Positions 27,801-36,083 of a stretch of DNA of 64,000 nucleotides are shown one piece after another. Below the pieces are notes generated by a model. It was not told where the DNA came from and searched no databases. It was given only the letters and a program-made list of their open reading frames with translations. Origin of the DNA: Burkholderia sp. WP9 (lineage in GTDB: Bacteria > Pseudomonadota > Gammaproteobacteria > Burkholderiales > Burkholderiaceae); the NCBI RefSeq assembly GCF_900104795.1, contig NZ_FNTG01000002.1, forward strand, positions 3,038,001-3,102,000. The letters are read 5' to 3'. Every line of letters begins with the position of its first letter. The first letter of the stretch is position 1. A program made the position numbers and the translations under genes.

Positions 27801-30378
27801 CCTGTCGAGCGTCGGCTTGCGTCGGATGCTCGGGAATGTCGACGCCGAGGTGTTGTAACGCAAGCAAACCCACTGCGACCGCATCACCGTTACGATCGAT
27901 TGCCTGATAGAGATCAACTTGCACGCAGGCCACCGCGGCGCGCTCTCCGGCTGTGACGGCACGAATGGCAAGGCCGCGCAGACGCTCTTCGGCTTTCGCG
28001 ATCGCACCGGACGCAAACTCGCACTGCGCGGTGCTCAACTCCAGCGCAAAGATGAGTTCACGACGCTGCTGCCAGCTATCCTCCGTGAGCAATGCGGATC
28101 CTGCGGTCAAGTAGTTCAATGCGGATATAGAGGCAGACGAGGCTTGGGCACGCTTGCCGGCAAGCAGATTGAATTCTGCCAGCCGCTCGCGCTCTCGCGG
28201 CGCCGTCATTAGGGACGACGCGCGGTTGAGCTGATTGACGATATCGAAGAGGGCTTCGTCCAGCAAACCGGGGGGCGTATGGGCGACGAGCATCCTGCCA
28301 ACGCGCAGATGCATGGCGGCGCGCCGCTCGGTGGGAATCAGCGCATAAGCAGCCTCGTGGACGCGATCGTGAACGAACCGGTACGAGTTTTCGAGGAAAT
28401 CGACCAACTCCTGACGACGTGCCTCAACGAAGTTCGCGTGCAACTCCTGCTCGGTCATGTCGTGAACCATCGCCAACATCGCGGTAGTCGCGATGTTGCC
28501 CAGACAGGCCAGTTGTTGCAGTGCCTGCTGGGTCGCGGCGGGGAGCCGGACCAGCTTGTCTATCATCAGGTCGACCACATTGTCGGTGTAACCCTTTGCG
28601 TTGATGCGTTCGATATCCCAAAACCAGCGCGAATGCGCGGCATCGAACGCTATCAAACCTTCGTCCGTCAAGGCCGACAGGAACTGATTGACGAAGAAGG
28701 GGTTGCCACCGGTCTTTTGCAGAATCAGCTGGGCCAGATCGGTTGTTCTATGCGCTTCACAATGCAACGCGTCCGCGATCAACTGGGAAACGTGCTCGGC
28801 ATCGAGTGTGCCCAGCGTGATCTCCTCGACGGTGGACACGCCAGCTGTTTTGATCGCGTCGAGCTTACGCATCAGCGGATGCGAGGCGTCCACCTCGTTG
28901 TCGCGATAGGCGCCAATGAGAAGCAGGTGTGGGAGGCAGTCGTGGGTGAGGAGATCCTCGAGCAGATCCAGAGTAGCTGTGTCGAGCCACTGCAGGTCGT
29001 CGAAGAACAGGGCGAGCGGATGCTCAGGGCGCGCGAAGACACCAATGAAACGCCGCAGTAGCGATTGAAAGCGTCGTTGGGCATCGACCGCCGCCAACTC
29101 AGGAACCGGCTCCTGCTCTCCGATGATGAGCTTGAGTTCCGGAACCAGATCGACGATAAGGCCCGCTTGCGACCCAAGTGCATCGCGCAACTTCTCCCGC
29201 CACTGGTCGAATTCGGCTTCACTCTTGCCGAGAACAGGACGGATCAACCGTTGAAAGGCCTGCGCAAAAGTTGCATACGGAATGTCGCGCTTGTATTGGT
29301 CGAACTTGCCCGATGCAAATAGACCGCGGGGCGGAACCAGAGCCTTGTGAAGTTCATTGACCAACGACGACTTGCCAATTCCCGTATAGCCCGACACGAG
29401 AATCAATGCCGTCGTCGGGCATTCGACTATGCTGTCAAAGGCATTGTGCAATGCGGCGATTTCGCGCGCGCGTCCGTACAGTTTCTCGGGAATCAAAAGC
29501 CGCCCGGGCGGCTCGCGTCGAGCGAGGGCGAAGGGCTTGATGCGCTGCCGGCTTTCCCACTGAATCACACACTCACGCAGATCCTGCACCAGTCCAACCG
29601 CTGTCTGGTAGCGCTCCTCCGCCGTCTTCGCGAGAAGCTTCATAACAATATCCGACACAGGCGTGGGTATGTCGGTGAACCGCTGGTTCGGCGCGAGCGG
29701 CTTACGTGCGATATGACAGTGCACCCATTCCATCGGATCGGCACCCGTGAAAGGAAGGGTGCCGGTCAATACTTCGTACAGCGTGATACCGAGCGAATAG
29801 AGATCGCTGCGGGAATCGACCGATCGGTTCATACGCCCTGTCTGTTCGGGTGACATGTAAGCCAGGGTGCCGGCAATGATCTCGGGGGGCTCGGGCGGCA
29901 GGCGTTCACGGGGCAACTGGGAGGCGATGCCAAAGCCGGTAAGCCACACGTGGCCGGCATGGTCAACCAGTGCGTTGGCAGGTTTGACGTCCCTATGGAT
30001 GAGCCCGCGCCGGTGGGCCTCGCCAACCGCTGCCGCAAGACCAATGGCGATGCGCAAAAAACAGATCGGTTCGAGCGGATGTTCCTTGTGCTGCTCGATG
30101 ATGTGGTCCAGGGGTTCGCCGCCCGGATCCTTGAGAATGAGGGTCGCGCGACCTTGATGGCGGGTCAGTTCGAGTGGCTGAGCTGACCACGCATCATCGA
30201 GTTTCGACGCAAGCGACCATTCGTGTTCGAGCCGCCGAATGCTCGTAGGGGACGGCTGCTCCGAGGCGACCGCCAACGCCAAAACCTGCATCTGGTTGCC
30301 GAGCTCCCTGCCGCGGTAGAGCGTGAAGTCCGCCGATTCTCGAATCGGCGCCAGCAAGTACCCGGAATCCTCTGCCAT
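24883..30378 (-). CDS. Kinase-like/AAA ATPase/GAF-PAS histidine kinase giant protein
   Basis: 1831 residues. Order: Ser/Thr kinase-like fold (about 10-275; HRDVKPAN at 128-135, GFG at 148-150 in place of DFG, then GTLAYMSPEQTGRMN); AAA_16-type ATPase (Walker A GYTGIGKSS at 330-338, Walker B LALFFDDLQW near 455-464); a long helical, TPR-like middle (about 650-1280); GAF (about 1310-1460); PAS (about 1475-1590); HisKA with phospho-acceptor His near 1615 (SLAHELNQP); and HATPase (NLIVNSIEAM, DTGIGVPP, GTGMGLRI). No membrane helices, so cytoplasmic. The family is known as trifunctional kinase/ATP-binding/histidine kinase. The Lys of strand 3 is also not recognisable (VLALAVAS), so the first domain looks like a pseudokinase. 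It probably shares a transcript with the ABC genes downstream. Two response regulators lie nearby at 36-37 kb. Confidence 0.92.
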   Translation of the reverse strand: MAEDSGYLLAPIRESADFTLYRGRELGNQMQVLALAVASEQPSPTSIRRLEHEWSLASKLDDAWSAQPLELTRHQGRATLILKDPGGEPLDHIIEQHKEHPLEPICFLRIAIGLAAAVGEAHRRGLIHRDVKPANALVDHAGHVWLTGFGIASQLPRERLPPEPPEIIAGTLAYMSPEQTGRMNRSVDSRSDLYSLGITLYEVLTGTLPFTGADPMEWVHCHIARKPLAPNQRFTDIPTPVSDIVMKLLAKTAEERYQTAVGLVQDLRECVIQWESRQRIKPFALARREPPGRLLIPEKLYGRAREIAALHNAFDSIVECPTTALILVSGYTGIGKSSLVNELHKALVPPRGLFASGKFDQYKRDIPYATFAQAFQRLIRPVLGKSEAEFDQWREKLRDALGSQAGLIVDLVPELKLIIGEQEPVPELAAVDAQRRFQSLLRRFIGVFARPEHPLALFFDDLQWLDTATLDLLEDLLTHDCLPHLLLIGAYRDNEVDASHPLMRKLDAIKTAGVSTVEEITLGTLDAEHVSQLIADALHCEAHRTTDLAQLILQKTGGNPFFVNQFLSALTDEGLIAFDAAHSRWFWDIERINAKGYTDNVVDLMIDKLVRLPAATQQALQQLACLGNIATTAMLAMVHDMTEQELHANFVEARRQELVDFLENSYRFVHDRVHEAAYALIPTERRAAMHLRVGRMLVAHTPPGLLDEALFDIVNQLNRASSLMTAPRERERLAEFNLLAGKRAQASSASISALNYLTAGSALLTEDSWQQRRELIFALELSTAQCEFASGAIAKAEERLRGLAIRAVTAGERAAVACVQVDLYQAIDRNGDAVAVGLLALQHLGVDIPEHPTQADARQAYDGIWSRLGTRTIEDLVDLPLASDPDALAALDLLIRVAVPGHHFESIHLLAVIVCTAVGLGLERGHSDASCIAYAQVGYLAGPVFGQFDAGYRFGRLGCDLVGRPGFRRYQARTFEAFGFIIAWTQHVRNGRAFLFRAFDLASQSGEISYAGYACGQINTNYLMAGDPLAETQKQAESALVFARKVRIGTAEAWISSQLGLIRSLRGLTARLGSFNDAGFSEPDFERKLADAPTLTFPIFWYYICKLQARFLAGDYEDALQAASKAQPLLWNFVFSLETVEYRFYAALSHAAVHDLAASGNRTFHRARLAEHLEKLNIWALNCPENFASRAALVAAELARIEGRALDAEGLYERAISSAHAAGLVHNEATANEITARFYLARGFARIAHAYFRDARDCYLRWGANAKVRQIEERHPQFRAENTSSDTSTILAPVEQFDLATVIRVSEAVSGEIEHEKLIDTLMRTAIEYAGAERGILILPRAKEYRIEAEATTGVDGLIVALRQATITGADLPASVFQFVLRTKESLLLHDAAADSAFSTDEYIRQRGARSMLCLPIIKQKKLVGALYLENNLAPGVFTSDRVAVLRLLASQAAISLANAALFTDLQRSEAFLAEGQRISHTGSFGWNIASGEHYWSEEGYNILEYDRGVTPSVNLAVQRMHPEDRDAVRRTLEAAITEKKDFDSEHRFVMPDGRIKHVHATGRAVNIGNLEFIGAVRDITERKRAEEVLRQALTDLARINRATTMGELTASLAHELNQPITAAIAYANACLRWLDRDMPNLDEARAAATRIVSDEQRAAQIIGRIRTQFEKGALNREVVDISEIIRETAALLRGEAARYDISVRTELPAGLPPIIGDRVQLQQVAMNLIVNSIEAMKEVDGMRQMAIRSRRAENDQILVSVSDTGIGVPPLLAEQIFDPFFTTKSHGTGMGLRISRSIVESHGGRLWVAEVTGRGATFQFTLPAIVADRR

Positions 30379-31124
30379 TGAGAGCCCCCGTGTTGTCAGG
30401 AGGAGAAACCGTTTCTTTCATAGAGAAAGAACCCGATTCCCGAAATGCTGCAATCGTGGGCAATCCTATGATCAATTCGTTAGACGCGCTGATGTTCGGA
30501 GGAGCCTCGGCTCGTTGCTGCAAATGTGTCAGATGTAGACACATTCCGGCCCGCATCCGAGAAGTGGAAAGTAACTCCTGTCGAAAAGATTCGCGTCGCG
30601 TGACGCTTTACCGGAAGAAACACTCAAGGGTAGAGTGGCTGGTGCACGCCCGATCCGCAAGAGGATTTCTCCTAGGTGAGCACCGCCAGCTTCGACCAGT
30701 CGTCGATCACGCAAGCCGTCTCCGATAGCAAGGATCCCTCGCGGTAGCCAGCCAGTGCCATTCGACTGGAGATCACCGCAATCGGGCCCGCTTCGCGACA
30801 TCCGATCTGCCTTTTCCAATAGCCAGTTTGATAGTGTATTGCCGTATGCGCCGCATCATCCTTGGCGCGGATGCTCTGTGCGGACATTGGGCATGCTCGT
30901 ACCGTTGGGGCGCGATAGTTGAAACGCCAGCCATCCACGAACAGCGTCACAATCTCTGGCACTCCTGGATATTGGGAACATCGGGGCCTGCGGAGCAATT
31001 GCGACTGACATCCACATAAGCTTAACGCGCTCTGCGGAATTTGGCGCCACGCACATTCGGGTAGCTTTCACAGCGCGGACGGTTCGTAGCCAATCGTGAG
31101 TGCTTGCGAAGCCGGTGAGCTGGA
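30379..31124. other. Gene-poor stretch upstream of the giant sensor gene
   Basis: About 750 bases with only short, mutually overlapping frames. The longest are minus-strand frames at 30672-30998 and 30856-31128, which read the same DNA in different frames and match nothing I recognise. Close to the sensor gene a dyad GTTTCTTTC...GAAAGAAC (30411-30432, one bulge) may be an operator or leader hairpin. The right part merges into the IS21 relic. Confidence 0.4.
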
Positions 31125-31376
31125 CCACGCCTACCGCTATACGTAGTTCTGCGAAAACGACAAGGCGTTGACGAAAGACTGAAGCGCTCGATACGTCAGA
31201 TCCGCCGCGCTGGCAACACGCTGGTTGTCTAGTTTGCCGCTCCTATGTTGCCGCTGACCACCGGGTCGCCGCGTATCTCTTTGTGACCGCCACGGGTCCC
31301 GCTAACGGCGCGAGTGAAACGAGGGCGGACTGGCTGGGCGGCATCCGGCGGTTGTCAACGTACTTGTCGCGTCACT

Positions 31377-32435
31377 TCATGCGGACTGCTTTAGTTCTTC
31401 CGGCTGCATGCGCTCCGGATTGAGCCAGACTTCATCCTTCAATTTCCAGTTGCGCGTCGATCGGGACCAACGCCGTGGATTGCGCTGCCTGGCCTGTGCA
31501 TAAACGGCCTCACGTTGCGCAAGCACTGCAGTCGCCACGCCGTTATGGCGCTGCACCGGCGTGACGAATTTCAGGCCGCTGTGTTTGTGCTCATGGTTGT
31601 ACCAGCGCACAAACTGCTGCGTCCAGGCCCGTGCCTCATCCACGTTGCCGAACGGCTTGCGTGGGTAGTCGGGCCGGTACTTGCAGGTCCGGAACAGCGA
31701 CTCCGCGTACGGGTTGTCGTTACTCACACGCGGCCGGCTAAACGAGGCCACGACCCCCAGGTTTTCCAGGGTGGCGAGCATCGTCGCACCCTTCATCGGG
31801 CTGCCGTTATCCGAGTGCAGCACCAGAGGACGTCCTGCCAGGCCCTCGGCCAGACTGGCACGCCGCATCAGCAACGCGGCCAGTTCCGCCGATTCGGCTT
31901 CATGCACTTCGTGAGCAACAATCTTGCGGCTGAACACGTCCAGCATCATGTACCAGTAGTAGTACTGGCCCTTGACCGCCGCCGGCATCCACGTGATGTC
32001 CCACGACCAGACCTGGTTCGGCGCCGTCGCACAATGACTGGTAACCACCCGGGCCGAGGGCTTGCGCGCACGACCCCGGTGGTGCTGCTGCGAAGCGCTG
32101 CGCAGCACGCGGTAAAAGCTCGATTCCGACGCGACATACACGCCGCGATCCGCCAGACTCGGCACGATCTGGCTGGGTGGCAGGCTGGCAAACTCCGCAC
32201 AGTTTGCGACCTCCAGAATCTGCTGCCGTTCGGCCTCACTCAGTTTGTTTCGCGGCGGCGGCCGCCCGGTCATCGTGCGGCCATCGGCGAGCACCGCGTC
32301 GCCGTTACCCACCCAGCGCTGGAACGTGCGCAGGCTCAGGCCCAGCTCGTTGCAGGCCTGCTCCAGCCGGCAGCCTGACTGCGCCGCCTCGCGTATCAAC
32401 GATACACATAACAGGCGATCCGGGACGTTGATCAA
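31377..32435 (-). CDS. IS3-family transposase OrfB (DDE domain), copy 1
   Basis: The 352-residue second frame of the element. The DDE integrase core is intact: WSWDITWMP (first Asp), VLHSDNGSPMKG (second Asp), NPYAESLFRTCKY (Glu). A helix-turn-helix-like part precedes it. The TTG at 32435 overlaps the orfA stop (TTGA), but the usual product is an OrfAB fusion made by -1 slippage on the A7 run at 32468-32474 (A AAA AAA, then G). The shifted frame reads KKSPGDLGRQRGRLINVPDRL without stops. The fusion is about 517 residues. Confidence 0.9.
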   Translation of the reverse strand: MINVPDRLLCVSLIREAAQSGCRLEQACNELGLSLRTFQRWVGNGDAVLADGRTMTGRPPPRNKLSEAERQQILEVANCAEFASLPPSQIVPSLADRGVYVASESSFYRVLRSASQQHHRGRARKPSARVVTSHCATAPNQVWSWDITWMPAAVKGQYYYWYMMLDVFSRKIVAHEVHEAESAELAALLMRRASLAEGLAGRPLVLHSDNGSPMKGATMLATLENLGVVASFSRPRVSNDNPYAESLFRTCKYRPDYPRKPFGNVDEARAWTQQFVRWYNHEHKHSGLKFVTPVQRHNGVATAVLAQREAVYAQARQRNPRRWSRSTRNWKLKDEVWLNPERMQPEELKQSA

Positions 32436-32929
32436 TCGTCCTCTTTGTCTCCCCAGATCGCCTGGGCTTTTTTTCTCAGAATCAGCAGCGCAGCCGCTTC
32501 CGCCAGCGCCTTCTCCTTGCGCTGCAATTCCTTCTCGAGCTGCTGGATGCGCTTTTTGTCGTCCTTCGACTGCTGGCGCTGCTCGCGTGCCTGCTCCGTG
32601 GCATTCGCATTGGCCGAACGGCAAGCGGCCCGCCAGGCGGCTATCTGTTCTGGATAAAGACCCTTCCGGCGGCAATACTCGGCCAGCTCCGCTGCATTGA
32701 GCGGCGCGCTCTCCAGCACTACTGCAAACTTGTCCTCCGAAGACCATCCTTCGGGATTCTTCCCATCGCCAGGCACGACCAACCCTTGTCCTTTCGCCTG
32801 TCGGCGCCACGTGTACAACGTCTGTTCGGTAATTCCCGTTTCCCTGGCCAGCGCCGACACCAGCGCGTTTTCCGGCGGCATCATGCGCCGCACCAGCGCT
32901 TCTTTTCTTTCTGCTGAGTAGGCTTTCAT
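32432..32929 (-). CDS. IS3-family OrfA (HTH, leucine zipper), copy 1
   Basis: A 165-residue DNA-binding subunit: HTH with ALARETGITEQTLYTWRRQAKGQG, a second HTH-like part (ELAEYCRRKGLYPEQIAAWR), then a coiled coil rich in Lys/Glu (DDKKRIQQLEKELQRKEKALAEA). It is longer than most IS3 OrfA proteins because of the second HTH. It recognises the element ends and regulates transposition; the slippery run for OrfAB lies near its C-terminus. Confidence 0.9.
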   Translation of the reverse strand: MKAYSAERKEALVRRMMPPENALVSALARETGITEQTLYTWRRQAKGQGLVVPGDGKNPEGWSSEDKFAVVLESAPLNAAELAEYCRRKGLYPEQIAAWRAACRSANANATEQAREQRQQSKDDKKRIQQLEKELQRKEKALAEAAALLILRKKAQAIWGDKEDD

Positions 32930-33190
32930 TCACCCTGATTTTACCGCCCCCGGACCATGTCTATAGGAATCAGATAACACGACAAGTAGTCTGACGCCGG
33001 GGGCATCTCGCGTGCGTTGACCTTCTACGGTGCGCTGCCGCAGATGACCGGACATGGAGGTTGTGATCCAGGTGGCCGAACGCTGGATCATGGCGCGTGT
33101 GTCATCAGCGGTTTGCCTCGGTCCAATCGGTCAACGAGGGGATCGGTCCGCTAATCAGGAACGTGAACGAGCGTGCGGATCGGACTCAAG

Positions 33191-33982
33191 CTCCATGCTC
33201 GCATCATCAGTGGCAGTTTCGAACTTCTGCATCGTCGTCGCTGTGTCGCGAGCCCCGGCTCATCGTCTCAGGACGGATTGCGTTCGACGTCGAAGCGCCA
33301 CCGCATTGAAGCGCTCAGAGCGCCCGTGTGATGACAATCTTGAGGGTTCTTGAGTGTGCAGCGCGCCGGATTGCGTGAGTAACGTGCAGTCGTAGAACTG
33401 AAGGGGCAGTCCGCGGCACATTGGTCATTCAAGACTGAAACGAGTTCTAATGCGCGACGGTCCACACCGTTTTCGACGCCGACGAGCGCTGCCGGACAAG
33501 CGGCGGCCACGCTGTCGCGTGCGAGTACGTCCTTCTCTTTCTCACGTACGGGTCGGTCTTGCCGATCGGGCCTGTACGCACCATATACCGCTATGCCACG
33601 GTCGCTGTGATCTAAAAGATTGTAGAAGTTCAGGCGCAAACGTGTGACGCTCGTCTGTCGATAAGCAGTCTTGCAGTATGACAATGCACCTATTCCATCG
33701 GATCGGAACCGTTGAACGGGCGGCGGCCAGTCAATATCTGGTTCAGTGCGCGTGATTCCAGCGCACATCACATCACCGCAAAGGTTGGGCTGGCGAGCGC
33801 TACCGCAGAATTGCGATGTGTTCTTCTTGCGCAAGATCATTTGGCCGGTGCGGAGATCCGAAATCCAGGTCAATGCGCCTATATTTGCCTCCATCGGGGC
33901 CGACGGCCCGATCGGCGTTGAAGCCGAACGACCAATGTCCGAAGGGAACCATGAACACATCACGCCAGTTGGTCGTAGTCAC
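33191..33982. other. Non-coding spacer between IS copies 1 and 2
   Basis: About 790 bases without an intact gene. A minus-strand frame covering 33268-33963 is open but has no ribosome site and no recognisable family. A second minus-strand frame at 33800-33982 (containing WRDVFMVPFGHWSFGF and VGPDGGKYRRIDLDFG) reads more like protein but is cut by IS copy 2 and I cannot name it. A fragment of a second giant kinase is listed separately. Confidence 0.4.
33676..33760 (-). pseudogene. Relic of a second giant kinase gene (kinase-domain fragment)
   Basis: The DNA here matches 29711-29785 of the giant sensor gene closely, for example CCATTCCATCGGATCGG versus CCATTCCATCGGATCGG and CAATGCACC versus CAGTGCACC. 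On the minus strand it reads GRRPFNGSDPME*VHCHT, against GTLPFTGADPMEWVHCHI in the intact protein. So the Trp codon has become a stop. Similarity fades on both sides within about 100 bases. A paralogue or partial duplication of the kinase once lay here. Confidence 0.7.
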
Positions 33983-34056
33983 CCCCCGGCGTCAGACTAC
34001 TTGTCGTGTTATCTGATTCCTATAGACATGGTCCGGGGGCGGTAAAATCAGGGTGA

Positions 34057-34554
34057 ATGAAAGCCTACTCAGCAGAAAGAAAAGAAGCGCTGGTGCGGCG
34101 CATGATGCCGCCGGAAAACGCGCTGGTGTCGGCGCTGGCCAGGGAAACGGGAATTACCGAACAGACGTTGTACACGTGGCGCCGACAGGCGAAAGGACAA
34201 GGGTTGGTCGTGCCTGGCGATGGGAAGAATCCCGAAGGATGGTCTTCGGAGGACAAGTTTGCAGTAGTGCTGGAGAGCGCGCCGCTCAATGCAGCGGAGC
34301 TGGCCGAGTATTGCCGCCGGAAGGGTCTTTATCCAGAACAGATAGCCGCCTGGCGGGCCGCTTGCCGTTCGGCCAATGCGAATGCCACGGAGCAGGCACG
34401 CGAGCAGCGCCAGCAGTCGAAGGACGACAAAAAGCGCATCCAGCAGCTCGAGAAGGAATTGCAGCGCAAGGAGAAGGCGCTGGCGGAAGCGGCTGCGCTG
34501 CTGATTCTGAGAAAAAAAGCCCAGGCGATCTGGGGAGACAAAGAGGACGATTGA
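34057..34554 (+). CDS. IS3-family OrfA, copy 2
   Basis: Identical in translation to the OrfA of copy 1 (165 residues: HTH, second HTH-like region, coiled coil). The A7-G slippery run is at 34512-34518, with the zero frame reading AGA AAA AAA GCC. The stop TGA at 34552-34554 overlaps the TTG of orfB. Confidence 0.9.
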   Translation: MKAYSAERKEALVRRMMPPENALVSALARETGITEQTLYTWRRQAKGQGLVVPGDGKNPEGWSSEDKFAVVLESAPLNAAELAEYCRRKGLYPEQIAAWRAACRSANANATEQAREQRQQSKDDKKRIQQLEKELQRKEKALAEAAALLILRKKAQAIWGDKEDD

Positions 34555-35609
34555 TCAACGTCCCGGATCGCCTGTTATGTGTATCGTTGATACGCGAGGC
34601 GGCGCAGTCAGGCTGCCGGCTGGAGCAGGCCTGCAACGAGCTGGGCCTGAGCCTGCGCACGTTCCAGCGCTGGGTGGGTAACGGCGACGCGGTGCTCGCC
34701 GATGGCCGCACGATGACCGGGCGGCCGCCGCCGCGAAACAAACTGAGTGAGGCCGAACGGCAGCAGATTCTGGAGGTCGCAAACTGTGCGGAGTTTGCCA
34801 GCCTGCCACCCAGCCAGATCGTGCCGAGTCTGGCGGATCGCGGCGTGTATGTCGCGTCGGAATCGAGCTTTTACCGCGTGCTGCGCAGCGCTTCGCAGCA
34901 GCACCACCGGGGTCGTGCGCGCAAGCCCTCGGCCCGGGTGGTTACCAGTCATTGTGCGACGGCGCCGAACCAGGTCTGGTCGTGGGACATCACGTGGATG
35001 CCGGCGGCGGTCAAGGGCCAGTACTACTACTGGTACATGATGCTGGACGTGTTCAGCCGCAAGATTGTTGCTCACGAAGTGCATGAAGCCGAATCGGCGG
35101 AACTGGCCGCGTTGCTGATGCGGCGTGCCAGTCTGGCCGAGGGCCTGGCAGGACGTCCTCTGGTGCTGCACTCGGATAACGGCAGCCCGATGAAGGGTGC
35201 GACGATGCTCGCCACCCTGGAAAACCTGGGGGTCGTGGCCTCGTTTAGCCGGCCGCGTGTGAGTAACGACAACCCGTACGCGGAGTCGCTGTTCCGGACC
35301 TGCAAGTACCGGCCCGACTACCCACGCAAGCCGTTCGGCAACGTGGATGAGGCACGGGCCTGGACGCAGCAGTTTGTGCGCTGGTACAACCATGAGCACA
35401 AACACAGCGGCCTGAAATTCGTCACGCCGGTGCAGCGCCATAACGGCGTGGCGACTGCAGTGCTTGCGCAACGTGAGGCCGTTTATGCACAGGCCAGGCA
35501 GCGCAATCCACGGCGTTGGTCCCGATCGACGCGCAACTGGAAATTGAAGGATGAAGTCTGGCTCAATCCGGAGCGCATGCAGCCGGAAGAACTAAAGCAG
35601 TCCGCATGA
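34551..35609 (+). CDS. IS3-family transposase OrfB, copy 2
   Basis: Identical in translation to the OrfB of copy 1 (352 residues if begun at TTG 34551; DDE residues in WDITW, HSDNGSP and YAESLF). Probably made mainly as an OrfAB fusion by -1 frameshifting. Nothing suggests damage, so the element should be active. Confidence 0.9.
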   Translation: MINVPDRLLCVSLIREAAQSGCRLEQACNELGLSLRTFQRWVGNGDAVLADGRTMTGRPPPRNKLSEAERQQILEVANCAEFASLPPSQIVPSLADRGVYVASESSFYRVLRSASQQHHRGRARKPSARVVTSHCATAPNQVWSWDITWMPAAVKGQYYYWYMMLDVFSRKIVAHEVHEAESAELAALLMRRASLAEGLAGRPLVLHSDNGSPMKGATMLATLENLGVVASFSRPRVSNDNPYAESLFRTCKYRPDYPRKPFGNVDEARAWTQQFVRWYNHEHKHSGLKFVTPVQRHNGVATAVLAQREAVYAQARQRNPRRWSRSTRNWKLKDEVWLNPERMQPEELKQSA

Positions 35610-35644
35610 AGTGACGCGACAAGTACGTTGACAACCGCCGTCAC

Positions 35645-36083
35645 CGTACATCGCAAGTCATTGGTGTCGAAGTCATGATGGCATTTTCGATGGCTCGGCC
35701 AACGAGATGTGACGACCGCGCTTTCGACCAGGCTGTCGGATGACGCAAACATATCAGATGCCCGGTGACGGCTTGAGAGTTGCCTGCCATCAACCGGTTG
35801 CGATGAAAGTGGCGAAGGGGAATTGAACGGGCGCACGGCGGCTATCGCGAACCGCCTTCGACTTCCGTTCCCGCTGAACGGTTCGGCGCATGGATTTAGA
35901 CTCGGCTGAGACGGCATTCGACGGTGGAAACATCGCGGATGACGATTATGGGTGACGTCGCATTTCTTTGGGGGCGCGATGGTTCAGTTCACGTTGCTTG
36001 CGTAAGGCAACGTACCGCAGCCAGGCGTCAATCAGGCAGGCGATCGTGATTTACGCCACTCAACCGGCCAGGCTTCGATCCAG
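35645..36083. other. Spacer after IS copy 2, no gene seen
   Basis: About 440 bases with no supported gene. The only longer frame is on the minus strand and runs into the IS. I see no match to the IS21 relic or to the giant kinase here. Confidence 0.4.

Larger units (their letters stand above)
31346..33003 (-). mobile_element. IS3-family insertion sequence, copy 1 (1658 bp)
   Basis: Ends were set by comparing the three copies in the window: each is 1658 bp, running from CCCCCGGCGTCAGACTAC to TTGACAACCGCCG in the direction of the genes. Imperfect terminal inverted repeats share TACTTGTCG(T/C)GT. A 4-bp target duplication CATC stands on both sides (31342-31345 and 33004-33007). Encodes orfA and orfB with a -1 frameshift site. 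It is inserted in the IS21 istA relic, in inverse orientation to copies 2 and 3. Confidence 0.92.
31125..33190 (+). pseudogene. IS21 istA relic, split by an IS3-family insertion
   Basis: On the left side, reading across frames gives RYT*FCEN, LKRSIRQIRRAGNTLVV*FA, then AYLFVTATGPANGASE and ADWLGGI. On the right of the IS3 element the text continues SRALTFYGALPQ, then after a gap QVAERWIMAR and (other frame) CHQRFASVQSVNEGIGPLIRNVNER. These are the consecutive blocks of IS21-family IstA transposases (MRQxHRAGEKLFVDFAG, LFVAVLGAS, DWIGG..AL.FFGGVP, QVVERWILARLRHxRFFS). Stops, frameshifts and a loss of about 50 residues between ALPQ and QVAER show long decay. Removing the IS and one CATC restores the join WLGGI-SRALTF in frame. 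Confidence 0.75.
33983..35640 (+). mobile_element. IS3-family insertion sequence, copy 2 (1658 bp)
   Basis: Same length and same encoded proteins as copies 1 and 3. Bounded by the 4-bp duplication TCAC (33979-33982 and 35641-35644). Plus-strand orientation, head-to-head with copy 1 across about 980 bases and in direct repeat with copy 3, 20.5 kb away. Confidence 0.92.

Noticed and set aside
30672..30998. Minus-strand frame upstream of the giant sensor
   Set aside because: Overlaps another open frame in the same strand, weak start, no recognisable motif.
31515..32378. 287-codon frame opposite IS orfB, repeated in each IS copy
   Set aside because: Antisense shadow of the transposase; no known function and no ribosome site.
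33268..33963. 231-codon minus-strand frame between IS copies 1 and 2
   Set aside because: No start signal and no family; it only contains the degenerate kinase fragment in another frame.
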